Part shown: piece by piece, positions 11,901 through 22,484 of the stretch
How the letters are laid out: each line of letters opens with the position of its first letter
How positions within the stretch are numbered: position 1 is the first letter of the stretch
Source of the DNA: Phoebastria nigripes
Taxonomy: Eukaryota > Chordata > Aves > Procellariiformes > Diomedeidae
Direction of reading: 5' to 3'
Length of the DNA: 64,000 nt
Assembly (NCBI GenBank): GCA_035582835.1
Contig: JAYKAV010002585.1
Location: 709,079-773,078, forward strand
Translations under genes and position numbers: made by a program
The notes under the pieces: generated by a model
Seen by the model: the letters and a program-made list of their open reading frames with translations, nothing else
Databases searched by the model: none
What the model was told of the DNA's origin: nothing

Positions 11901-12949
11901 ACGCGAAACACCTCCTGGCACCTTTGAGTGTTGCCCAGCAGGACTGGTGGTGAAAATCAGCCTTTATGAAATGCATGGCCATCCCATGAGGTGTGCCATT
12001 TTGCTTCGGAAGTGCTGCCACTCTTCTCAGAGAGGCCAAAGCCATCACAGCCTTTGCTGTGCGCATGGGGTCACTGGCTTACAGTGGTCCCCACTGCAGC
12101 AGCATCAGGGCTACTAGACTGACTGGTCCAGGTGAGGTGACCCTGCTCAGACCCCCAGGTACAGACGCTTCAATGCAGTCATTACTTTGCACTACCTGAA
12201 TAGAAAGTCAAGGTCTGGCAGCCTTGGGAGATGAACAGTCAGGGTCACTCAGTAGTCCTTAGACAACACTGCAGATACAACAGCTGGGTTAGGCACCTCT
12301 GGCAGCCTTGGGGACAGTGAGGAGAACATGAAGCTGCTTGCAAAACTAGCGGCAGTGCTGCTCGTGTACATGTGCAATTGGGAATCATCCCGCTATGAAG
12401 GGAGAGTTTAAAAACAGCCAGACATTTTTCCTTTGTTCTTTATTTTTCTGCCATGACATGATGCAAAGAGCAATGTTATACAGATGGTCAACAACGAAGC
12501 TGTGTAACAAAAGAGAAAAGCGGTTGGCCTAAAACATCTGACAGGGATCCATCACGATTAATCAAGGGCCAGAAATAAAAGTGACCCCCACAGCACTGGA
12601 AGGGAGAGCTGGGAGCTGATTCCCCAGCATGTCTTATATCCTGTATCAAAAAGCTACCTGAAAATCCCTCACTGGAGTCAGCCAAATTATTCAGGGACCT
12701 CAGCCAACTCAAGTGTCTTCTGCTTTATGAGCCTTGAGGACCCTAAGGCATGTGCACTGCTGCTATTCACTGCAATGGATTCAGACTGGCTCTCTGCTAT
12801 CTATATTTATCACGATCCCCTCAGGAAGTGCTTTGGCAGGATTTTGTAATGAAAACCCTGCCCAGAGCACTCTTTGGCATGCAGCAAGCAGCCTTAAAAT
12901 AGCGCAGTGACATACTGCAATAATTACTCATATTAACACTCTTCATTGT
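8962..12949. other. Non-coding DNA, nothing recognised
   Basis: Short frames only. Near 10740-10800 the DNA is AT-rich followed by a short CA run and a C run. A 15-base direct repeat (tctggcagccttggg) occurs at 12214-12228 and 12298-12312, 84 bases apart, without clear wider similarity. No RNA gene or recognisable repeat family is present. Confidence 0.5.
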
Positions 12950-13145
12950 GCTGTGTGACGCTTTGTCCCCGTCGCCTGGCTCGTCCCACCGCCTGGCGCG
13001 TGGTGGGATGGCAGGGAAGAGCTGGCCTTTCCTAAAAGGCAAAGTTCAGTGCCAGGCTCAGACCCGAGCCCCTGAAAACCACGCAGACCCGACTGTGGTC
13101 TCCTCCATCACGCCAACCGAGAGTCGGTGCCAACGCCCCGATTTG
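12950..13145. promoter_or_regulatory. CpG-rich patch
   Basis: About fifteen CpGs occur in under 200 bases (for example the GTCGCC, CTCGTC, GGCGCG and CCCGAG contexts), flanked by CpG-poor AT-richer DNA. It is too short for a standard CpG island. It may be a regulatory element or GC-biased unique sequence. Confidence 0.2.
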
Positions 13146-14195
13146 CTTCCAGATCCAAAATTCGCAGGTGTTCAGGCAGGATATTTTGGCTCCTCTCTAG
13201 CCCATCGGTGTTGTTTGAGGAGAACGTTAACAACAATAAGCGTAAAAGCCCAACCAGAGGATANCTTTGAACCCACACTATAGGAACAGGCTGCTTACTT
13301 GCCAGTTACATGCTGGCTTCCAGTCTAGCCTGCATTTTCAGGGTTTTATACCCTTTGGAGTAAATCTTCCTGCACCGTGCTAACAGTACATCTCATTTTA
13401 CCTTAAATAGTAAGAAAAAAGTAGTTTTCAGTCAGAAGAGAGATGGGGGAGTGGGAACAGCCTTGCTTGAAGTTGACAGAACCCTCAAAGTTTCAGTATT
13501 TTTGAGAAAAAGTTTTTCTCTGTTCAAAAGAAAAAAACCACCTGCTTGAATTGCTTGAATTGTGCATCTTGAGCATCTGCAGTGCGTTTTTTCTGTTGAT
13601 GACAAAATGAGCTTTTGAGAAACAACTTGTTACTCATGCCTATTTACCTAAACTTGCTGGATTTCAAGAGCTCAATCTAAAACCCATCCAAGTCAGTACA
13701 AAGAATCCCAAAGACTTCAATGAGCTTTGATTAAAACCTCAAATCCTCTAGGACTGCTCAGAGTTCCCCACAGTCATGGTCCCCATGTTTCAAGGAGACA
13801 CAGTCCTATAATTACAGAGGCCAGGATCTCTGAACAGATATTGGTGTAACTGCTTAATTATGGCTTCACAAGGAGGGATAATACTGCAGTCCCTTCAATA
13901 TACTCTGATACAGAGAAAAAGAAGTTATGGCATGAAGGCTCCTTTCAATCTTTTATTTTCAGTGAGTGTACTGGCACTTAGGGGAAAATTAGCACCTGAT
14001 AATACACATCACTTCATTTGCTGGTACCTGATGCGATCACTGCGGAAAGACACCCCACGTACGCTATTTGTGTATGCTAGTCCTTTGTACTTCCACAGTG
14101 TTATCTAAGGAGCTCCAAGCCCTTCCTGAAGCTTAGCCATGCCTGCGTAGGAAATTACAGCCATGCTAACATCTCTCCTCTGCCCCCTTTTTTAG
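13146..14195. other. Non-coding DNA upstream of a candidate exon
   Basis: No repeat or RNA was recognised. The final bases (about 14171-14195) form a pyrimidine-rich acceptor leading into the next candidate exon. Confidence 0.5.
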
Positions 14196-14285
14196 GCTCA
14201 ATGAATTCAAAGACGTGGAGAGTTATCAGAACATTCACAAACAGCAAACTATGACTGAAGGAACAACAGCAAACAGAATCAATGC
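14196..14285 (+). CDS. Candidate internal exon, unrecognised product
   Basis: A pyrimidine-rich tract ending in 'cccccttttttag' precedes the segment, and it is followed by GC|GTAAGG, a good donor. The 90-base segment has only one open frame: one base completing a codon, 29 codons, then two bases. The peptide is hydrophilic and begins LNEFKDVESYQNIHKQQ. I do not recognise the family. Length is a multiple of three, so skipping would preserve frame. Its two trailing bases (GC) join in frame to the candidate exon at 26590, which would then read 30 codons to a TAA at 26681. It may be a coding exon, a lncRNA exon or a pseudo-exon; conservation would decide. Confidence 0.3.
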
Positions 14286-16605
14286 GTAAGGCTATTTTTT
14301 TCATTAAGAAAACTCGTTCAGGCCACATGAGTTAGTGAATGTGCTCACAACCACTTCTGTAACTATGATGCCATGGAAAAATGCTATTCCAAGAAAGCAT
14401 CTGGCTAAATAAAACAGACTCCCATTAAGCGATCCTACACTTTTGTCAAACTGCAAACCATCTTTCAGAATATATCAAAGAACATTTTCCAAAGCTGCCT
14501 TTCTCTAGTGTGTCATCAAATCTACCCTGAAAGCACAGCTCGGCAATGAACTCAGCATCTGAATTTGTAACGGGATAGGTATCTGCCAAACGTATCGTCA
14601 CCAGCAAACAATGCACTAGTCATATGGATTTTTTTTTTTTCCATGCACCAGCCTTTATTAAAACTTTCTCAATTAATTCCGTGGTCTCCAGGACCTTCTG
14701 CCAAGGTCACCATTCATGGCTGAAAGGGCTGCTCACTGAGTAATGAACACTAACTTCTCTGGAGACTTTCTTGTAAGCTGTAATCAAACACAATCTTCAG
14801 TTAATTGCTTACACATACTTGATGCATTAACAAGAGGAGCTTTAAATACATATATATAACCAAACACAACTGAGGGAGGCAAAGCTTAGATATTAGCACC
14901 ATACGAGGATTCTGTTGATGACTTTTCTATCAAAGCCAGATCTGATTAGTGACATGGGGGAAATGTTTTATTTGGAATAAAGCCTTTGCTTCAGAAGACC
15001 ATGTCTCAAATGCAGTGCTGGACGGCTACTCCTGTTCTCGCACAAATTCTTGCCTGTGAGAAGAGGTCAACAATAGGCTCTTGCCCTAATTACTGCTCTA
15101 GATCTAGCTGTCTGCTGAAAATTCACTCCTAAACGTCTGATTTTGAACCAGACTGGGTTGGTTAGTCACAAAAACTTCCCCTTTGATGTGCAACTCTCTA
15201 GGGCACAGCCTGCCTTACCACACTCAAAAGAGTAAGAGGTCTAAGGAAGCCCTGTCAGGAGCAAGCAGGACCTCACCAAATCAAAGCAACCCACTCACAT
15301 ANCATCCCACTCACCCATAACATTGGGTTATTCGAACTTGTGGAAATGCTGCTACTTAAAACTGATCAGTCAGCTTGGCAATTATCAGGGATGGCACTCA
15401 GCCCTATCTCACCATGGCCTCTGGCTGAACAGAAGCAGATGGCACAGCTGACCAGCCTGTCCCTGAGCTAAGCTACAAGTGAGCTCCTCTCCCCAAAAAC
15501 TTCCTCAGCCTGACTTGTGATCCAGAGGAACTGATAACCTCTGCTGAAACACAACATAGATCAGGAGATATCACTGACAGCTCCAGGCATTAGCAGAGCT
15601 CAGCAGAAACGCAGGAGGGATCAGTGGTCAGTGGAACATCTGTCCTGGTCTCTTAAATGCCAGAGTTACATGAGGGAGCCTGCACAACTCTGAGCCTTCC
15701 TCTGCTGCTACCAGTCCTCTGCTCTTAAGGGCACTTAATATACTCATAAAATAAGAGCTTCTGGAGACAGCATATTTTGGTATTCAAATGTCTCAGGTGA
15801 GGCTACAGGCCACCCTTCTTACACCAAGTAGACAAGATCAGGCATCTTTAAATGTCTTAGAACATTGCTTCTTATCGAGTGTGCAGAGGGGCAACCTCTA
15901 GCCCCCCAGGAGGAAAACCAGAGGGTGCAGTGATGGAGAACTAGCAGAGCCTACCACAAAGACTTGCATGTTTCCCTCTTTTTCACTTTTTCCCTTTGAG
16001 ACACTGGTGCATGAGTCCTTTAGACTCCTGGACTGCCCAGAGAGTAATTTCAATGGGTACTACAGCTTCGAAAGAGGATTGGATCAAGGTCCTGGAGAAG
16101 AATAAAAGAGATCCCTAGGTCTCTTCTCCTTGCTTATGCTTTATGGTCCTTCTGTAGGTTAAGTTAACAGGTTTTTCTAGGTATGCCACAATCCATATTA
16201 CATTATTTTTCCATTGCTAGTTTCAAATTATACTGCTTCTCCCTCTAAGCTCATAAAGTTCTTTTTAAAAGCTCATAAAATTTCACCTGTATACGTTTAT
16301 GGCTCTCAGGATATGAACTAAACTCAATTGATTTAGCTATATTTACCATTGCTGAACTTCACGCTGTATTTCACCACACTACCTTTTCAGGAGGAATAAG
16401 TCACTTCCTTCTTCTTTCCTCTTGCTGAATTCTTCCAGTGCATCCACTGAATCCAGAAGACCAATCCAATTTTTTCCCCCTTTTGTTGGAAACCCACCAA
16501 TACAACTCTGGCTTAAAATGTAAATAAGTGTGTCTACACTGACAGATAGCTTAGTTTCCTACCTCTCTCCCAGGCCCTAAGTCTGTGATCATCCATACCA
16601 CATAT
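14286..16605. other. ORF-poor AT-rich non-coding DNA
   Basis: No frame of 60 codons exists on either strand between about 14108 and 16708, the longest such gap in the window. A short T-run lies near 14630. One ambiguous base lies near 15302. No repeat family was recognised. Confidence 0.6.
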
Positions 16606-16810
16606 TCATAGAATCATAGAATAATTTGGGTTGGAAGGGACCTTTAAAGGTCACCTAGTCCAACCACCCTGCAATGAGCAGGGACATCTTTAACTAGATC
16701 AGGTTACTCAAAGCCCCATCCAACCTGACCTTGAATGTTTCCAGGGGGCATCTACCACCTCTCTGGCCAACCTGTTCCTAGTTTGCTCAAAGTACTTCCT
16801 TCCAGAAGGA
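16606..16810 (-). mobile_element. CR1 LINE 3' fragment, antisense orientation
   Basis: The left edge reads 'tcatagaatcatagaat', the complement of the CR1 octamer tail. It is followed by 'ttgggttggaagggacc', 'cacctagtccaacc', 'gagcagggacatcttta' and 'accacctctctggccaacct', all diagnostic of bird CR1 3' ends in reverse orientation. Similarity fades after about 16780-16810. The copy is 5'-truncated and has no coding capacity. Confidence 0.9.
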
Positions 16811-19800
16811 AAAATGAGCACAGCTGATGGGACTGTTACCCCACATTTCCCATGAGGCAGGCAATGCAGGTGTGGAAGGCCCCAGTTTTGGTCCCTTCTC
16901 CTGCGATGGTCCTTCAGTGCTCCTCTGGGACCCGCCACACTAACTTCTTCTGAATATTAGCACACGATAACCCAGAGCATGCAACACATACCATTAGCAT
17001 CACGTTATGAAAGCACCAGCCTGTCTGGTTACAACACCCACACACACATTTCTTCAGCTTTTTTTTTTTTGAGGGGGGAAAGAAAAAAAAGAAACCCACA
17101 GAAAAATAATAACGATGTGTCAAGTCCATAACTTGTGGCCCAGGAAAGACCTAAGCCAAGAGCTATGCAGTGTGGGTGCAGCCAGGCTGCTCCAGAGGGA
17201 CTCAACCTCCAGCAGTATTGACACCAGCCACTACATACCCCTGTGGTCTGGGGACACCCTGAGGGGTGGCTGCCTTCAAGAACAGATACAGCCAACAAGA
17301 GAGTTCAAATGTCAAACCCAGCTCCAACAAGCACCCAAATCCATGGCAGCACCTTGCAGACCTCAGCTCTGAAAAGCCTGAGATGCTTCCTTGGTCCAGC
17401 AAACCCAGGTCTCTCTTGGTCTTGTCAAGGTTGGACAAAGAGGCCTTAGCCAGCAGAAAACCAACAGCAACCATGCCTCTAATGCTGACAGAAATTAACA
17501 CCCATAAAGTAACATTGTAGCCAGGCATAAACCCAGAACTAGAGGCAAAGTTTATCTAAACGCATTTGAGCTGCCATGATTTCTTTTCCCATTTTAGACA
17601 AGACCATAAAAACAGTTTTGATCTCTAGCCCTTTATTTCCTTTATGGCTGGAACATGAAGTGAATCAACATTTCAGGACCTCCAAAATATTTTGATTTGC
17701 TTTTGGTATTTGCTTATAAAAATGATTGGAGTTTGTCAGAGGGAGTGGAAGAGCTGGGTTATTTTTTGCTGCTTGGGGAAGGAATGAATTTGCAAGGGGT
17801 ACCACAGGAATTGGCTCCAGCCTTTCCCACTTTGTGGTTCATTCTCTTTCTGGGTTTCACAGTAAATTGTTGCATGGGGCTGGAATGATCCAGCACTGCT
17901 TGATTTCTCACAGCCTTGTGACTTTCAAGCAAGTGTTAAGCCCTGGTAGCCTCATGCCTTGGCAGTGGTCACCTCTGCACAGTCCTGACCTCCACAGAAG
18001 GAGCACAATCCCTCTCCCACNTGCACCTTGTAGGGCACACGGCTGCCATGGGAGGAAGAGCAGTGGCAGTGGCCATGCAGAGGCATCCTACATGATGGAC
18101 AGGGACCACCAGCCACCTGCTCCTGAGAGGGAGGCAGCAGGTCCTGGTTGCCACTGAAAGCAGAAAGCTGATTGACTTCAGTTAAGTGTGTTACACAGAA
18201 TAAAGTCTGATGGAGGGAAAAAATCACCCCAGCGTGGAAGCTTCTGCTTCTTCTTCTCCTAAGAGACAAAAAATTATGTACTTGTCCTGCCCGGAGAGAT
18301 CTGAAACAGGGACTAGGCTGAAATCAAGACCCCAGGTATGAACATCCCTGAAGTTTAGGAGAGGAGATCCTCTCCTAAGATGGGCCATCTTAAAAACCTC
18401 TCTATAATGGCCAAACTAAGGTCCTAGATTCCAAGCAGAAATGAATTTGAGAACATTACATCCAGATGCAGTTCTTAATTTAGCAGGTTTTGGCTGTGGG
18501 AAATTACTGATGTGGCACACCAGACCTAAAAACTCACTGTTTTTCTTCAATATCACATGCACTGAGACACCTCAATATAAAGACCCTCACCAGGATATTT
18601 GAAAGTGAGAAGAAATAAAATCAAACATGGAACTGTCATCTCGTTTGGTTTTATACAGCAGACACTGTGTGCGTGAAAAGCAGCACACCGCTCGTATTAA
18701 CAGTCTCACACTTCTAGTCGTGCTTCCTGGAGGTAGGTGGTTGTCTTCTGCTGTCTCTTCTGCTCATTTCGTATTGTTGTTTTAAAGGTCCTATCATTTT
18801 CTTTAGGGAAGAGATTGATTGGCCTTGATAAATGGACCAACAGCCCTTTCATAAGAGATCGCACAGGCAGTTGTACCTGGGAGCACGAGGCCAACCACAC
18901 TCATCAGGTCATGGTGAGGTGCAACCACCAGCAGTGTGGGCACAGGAAGAAAACATCACCTACTGCTCTCCAAAGTCTTTCCTTGAGGTTCTGGGGCCAG
19001 AGGTGCCATCTGTATTGCAGCACTGAGATGACAGGGGTCAGCCTGGTCCAAGTTGTGGGCTGCGTATGTGCAGTCAAAGAGCAGCTAGTCCAACTCTGAC
19101 TGCTCTTCACAGCCTCCCTGCTGGAGGTTATCACCATCTCAGATCTGCTCACTGAGCTAGTCATGGGAACGCTGCCTAAGCCACTTCTCTCAAAAGACAT
19201 CCTGCTTGCAAAAAACCAAGAATTTCGCTATTTTCGTGAATATGGTTCAAATTGCTTGGGATCCTTTGCAGATAGCCACACCATAAGCGGATCTAAAGGA
19301 ATCAAAATATTTAGGGGAGGTCAGTGATGGGCAACCAGATGCAGTAATTTCTTCAGCAAGCAGAGGTGCAGCTGGAAAAACGTATGTGTGCACAGACCTG
19401 GTACCATCCCCTCATGCTCTCCATCATGTCCTCCTCATACAGGCGACCTCCTCCTGCTTTAAGCTAACATCAGTGTACTGAGTCACTGCTGCAATGGCAT
19501 CATACGCACAAACTGCTCTCAGCCGCATCATCTGCTGTGGATGTGGTCATCTTGAGCAGGGTGGGCAGCAACATCCTACCTTAGCAAGACTGCAAGATTA
19601 ACCAGTCTATTGGAGCTGGATTCATCTTCCTAGCAGAACTAGGTCCCATATCATATCTCCGTGTCACTGAAAGGCAACAAGGCTTTATCTGCAGTCCTTG
19701 CTGACAGACACATGCGTGCTCTTTTGGTACGCCAAGCCAGCTGGACGGGAACCAAGCTAACCGCGGCTACGTGGCTTTCAGTCTGAGCTGGCTCACGTCC

Positions 19801-21771
19801 TCCCAGCTCGGAGTGCAGGCAGTGCAAATGCATCTGCCTGCAAGAGACCGTGGAGGCAGAGAAAGCAAGAGGCAGACGGAGAGTGGTGCGGCAGTGTTAG
19901 TCTCTTAGAAAGCACCTAATGATCCCTGGAATGAGAGTTTCTGTGAAAAGTTAGACTCTCTTCACCCTGTTCTCCCTGCGGTCCCAATCTGCCCTTCTTT
20001 ACTGCTAGCTGTTTTCAAGCCGGAGGCAGGTGAACAAATAAGCATGTGGTATCTGAAGCTTTGATAAGCAATGTTGCTTACCTAAAAAAAATAAATTACA
20101 AATTAGTCTCTCTCTCCATTTTTAAATCAGCCCAAATTAAAAAAAATAAATTTTCTCCTTTCAGTTGAAACTTCTTTGAGACATTTAGGTTAATAAGTCC
20201 ATTTGATAGATGACTTATCACTCATGTTCCCATTTCCTAATCACTTCCTTGTCTCGCAGCCACCCTGGCTGAAGACTGATGATAGCTTCTAATAGCCGCC
20301 ACAGTCGCCTTGCTACTGCCAGCACCAGGCACGGCACCGAGCGCTGNGGTCACTGATGTTGGGGCTCTGCATGCTCCCTCTGCGGGGCGGCCATGGCTCG
20401 AAACCCAGCTGGAAATAGTACCTGCTCCTGGGAACTGGACGGTGGACATTTTCACCCTAGTAATAGCCTCGTATTTTTAGAGTGGTGGAGGAAAGTCTAC
20501 AGTGATGCTTTGCAAAGAACGGCGGTTTTAGAGCCACACCTCCTGCGGGGCACGTCTCCACGGGGTGGGTGAAGAGCATCCCCGCCCCATTGCTGTCCTT
20601 GGAGCTGGAAATCAGCCCCATAGCTCTCCGACTGGGGAGGGTGTCTGTGCAGGGCCAGCTCGGGGCGAGGAAGAGAGCGTGCAGGTNGTCCTCAGGTGCT
20701 CTGCCTTGGTTGAGGAGCACCCATGGGTGAAGCATGGGTGGTTGCAGAGCCTCTGTGGAGGGAGCGCCAGAAGGCCATGACCCAACTTGCAGCCACCACT
20801 AGCTCGATGAGGAGCCGACGCCATGCCCGGTAAATACTTGCACATCCCAGCTGCTGTGATGGATGATCCCTGCGAAGGCGGGGTGGGCTGTTGGTGCTTG
20901 GAGACTTCCGCAGGNGCTCCGCCTGCTCCGTCACCCTTCCTGCGGGTGCCTGTTAGGGCAACGCAGCTCCTTGCCTGCCCTGCCCAGGGCCCTGGGCACG
21001 ATTTCACACACGGTTCCTATCTCAACAGGCCCCTGTTATCAAAGGGAAGAGGCTGGTATCACGGGGGAAAATCTGGATTTTGTGGGAATTGAGCTCTGCT
21101 TTGTTAGAGGCCATCCAGCAGTGGAAAACATGAGTGAGAAAGCACAGGGAGGTGCTGTGCTGCTGCTCCAGGGTAACGCCAGCTCTGAGCCATGCTTTGG
21201 TCACCCAAATAAGCAGGCAAAGATGCAAAGCTGGACCAAGCTGCTGCATCTGGTCACAGGCTGAGGGATACAAGCATTTCCCAGGACAAAACAAGTATGC
21301 TGTACTCTAGCCAAGGGGAACTGCACCTCCACAAGCGTTTTTCTCGAGGGCTGTATGCAGAAACACTGTCAAGCAGCAGCTTAAGAGACAGAGCTGCTGG
21401 AGAGCCATCCGAATCCTTCACGTGTCTGATCCTTGCAGCATGTTTTTTCTTGCAGTGCTCATTACACCAGAGACAGAGGCTTTTCATTTCAAGCAACTCA
21501 TCATTTAACACACCTTGTTAAATCTGCTCTGGCATCAGAATGAGAGTTTGGGGATGCCCAGTCCCCACCAGCAATGCTGGTGACTATACTTCATGACTGT
21601 ATTTGATTTGATTGTTTTTGTTACACTTCCCCTTCCATCCTTCCTGCTCAGTCCCAAACAGGGAAGTGGGACACCTGCCCGAGAGCACACTCTGAGAAAG
21701 GGGAGGTCCCTCCCTCGGAGACAGGGCTGTCTCTCTGCAGCACATTTGTTTAACTTTCCCGTAAAAGAGGT
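16811..21771. other. Unique DNA, GC-richer to the right
   Basis: A T11 run followed by a purine tract lies at about 17060-17100. From about 20240 to 21000 the DNA is GC-richer, with scattered CpGs and ambiguous bases at about 20347, 20687 and 20915. Overlapping frames of up to about 145 codons here occur on both strands and are typical shadows of GC-rich DNA. No gene was recognised. Confidence 0.5.
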
Positions 21772-21865
21772 TGAAGTTTTTCATAATCTCAGCTCTGAAT
21801 ATGTTACATGGCCCGGTTTGAAGTGCGCCCAGCATCAGGCCATCTACAGGTCCAAATATTTGGGT
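21772..21865 (+). repeat. Left arm of an interrupted inverted repeat
   Basis: Bases 21772-21845 are the reverse complement of 22411-22484 with only two differences; one is a CpG/CpA change. Bases 21845-21865 are the exact reverse complement of 22202-22222. The two matching blocks are continuous in this arm but split in the other. A palindromic core, CCAAATATTTGG, lies within the second block. See the right-arm entries for the layout. Confidence 0.9.
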
Positions 21866-22201
21866 CCAAGTCGTAGGCTGGAAATAAAGCAGGGACTTTC
21901 TTCAGCCTTACTGACAAATGGGCCTGCCTAAAAGAAAAGNCAGCATACCCAAACTCATAAAATTTGCACATAAAATTTAAACCCAAATCTGGGTTATATT
22001 TTTCCTGAATGGTTTCCATCTTTTCACTCAACTGAACCAAGCTCACCAACCTCAAAAGTCAGAGTTTCCAACCTACAACTTGGACCCAGCTCCACGGAGG
22101 AGAGCACCTCTCTGCGCAGGAGGCGTCACAGCGCTGAGAACAAGCACGGGTGGAGACAGAGACTTCTGCAAAACGTGGCTACGCTTCAGTTCCTCTCCTG
22201 T

Positions 22202-22222
22202 ACCCAAATATTTGGACCTGTA
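22202..22222 (-). repeat. Inner block of the right arm of the inverted repeat
   Basis: This is an exact 21-base inverted copy of 21845-21865. It is separated from the outer block (22411-22484) by 188 bases that have no counterpart in the left arm. Either those 188 bases were inserted into the right arm or they were lost from the left. Confidence 0.85.
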
Positions 22223-22238
22223 CCCCTTTCCATTTCAG

Positions 22239-22312
22239 TTTTCCTACACCACTTCCCTTACTCAAATGAGCACATCAAGTACTCATGGCCGTCTCAGTAA
22301 AAGCCTGTATGC
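22239..22312 (+). other. Candidate 74-bp exon inside the inverted-repeat insert
   Basis: The acceptor 'ccctttccatttcag' and the donor GC|GTAAGTC are both strong. The segment between them is open in one frame from its first base: 24 codons plus two bases, serine- and threonine-rich, starting FSYTTSLTQMSTSS. It lies wholly inside the 188-base stretch that interrupts the right arm of the inverted repeat. Its two trailing bases (GC) are phase-compatible with the candidate exon at 26590. It is unrecognised; a lncRNA exon or a chance match is quite possible. Confidence 0.22.
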
Positions 22313-22410
22313 GTAAGTCACCCTGGAGCCAGGGTAAAGGCGCTTTTGCAGAGCTGGTGATTTGAGTTATCTAGTTTTGGGTGCCCACGCTGAGGTTTCA
22401 AAGGGGCCTG

Positions 22411-22484
22411 AGATGGCCTGATGCTGGGTGCACTTCAAACCGGGCCATGTAACATATTCAGAGCTGAGATTATGAAAAACCTCA
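22411..22484 (-). repeat. Outer block of the right arm of the inverted repeat
   Basis: This is an inverted copy of 21772-21845 with two mismatches over 74 bases, about 97 percent identity. The full structure spans about 713 bases, with a 336-base spacer between the innermost matches. The high identity suggests a recent inverted duplication or ongoing homogenisation between arms. No terminal features of a known transposon family are recognised. Confidence 0.9.

Noticed and set aside
12214..12312. 15-base direct repeat 84 bases apart
   Set aside because: Flanks of the two copies do not align, so it is probably coincidental rather than a tandem duplication or an insertion-site duplication.
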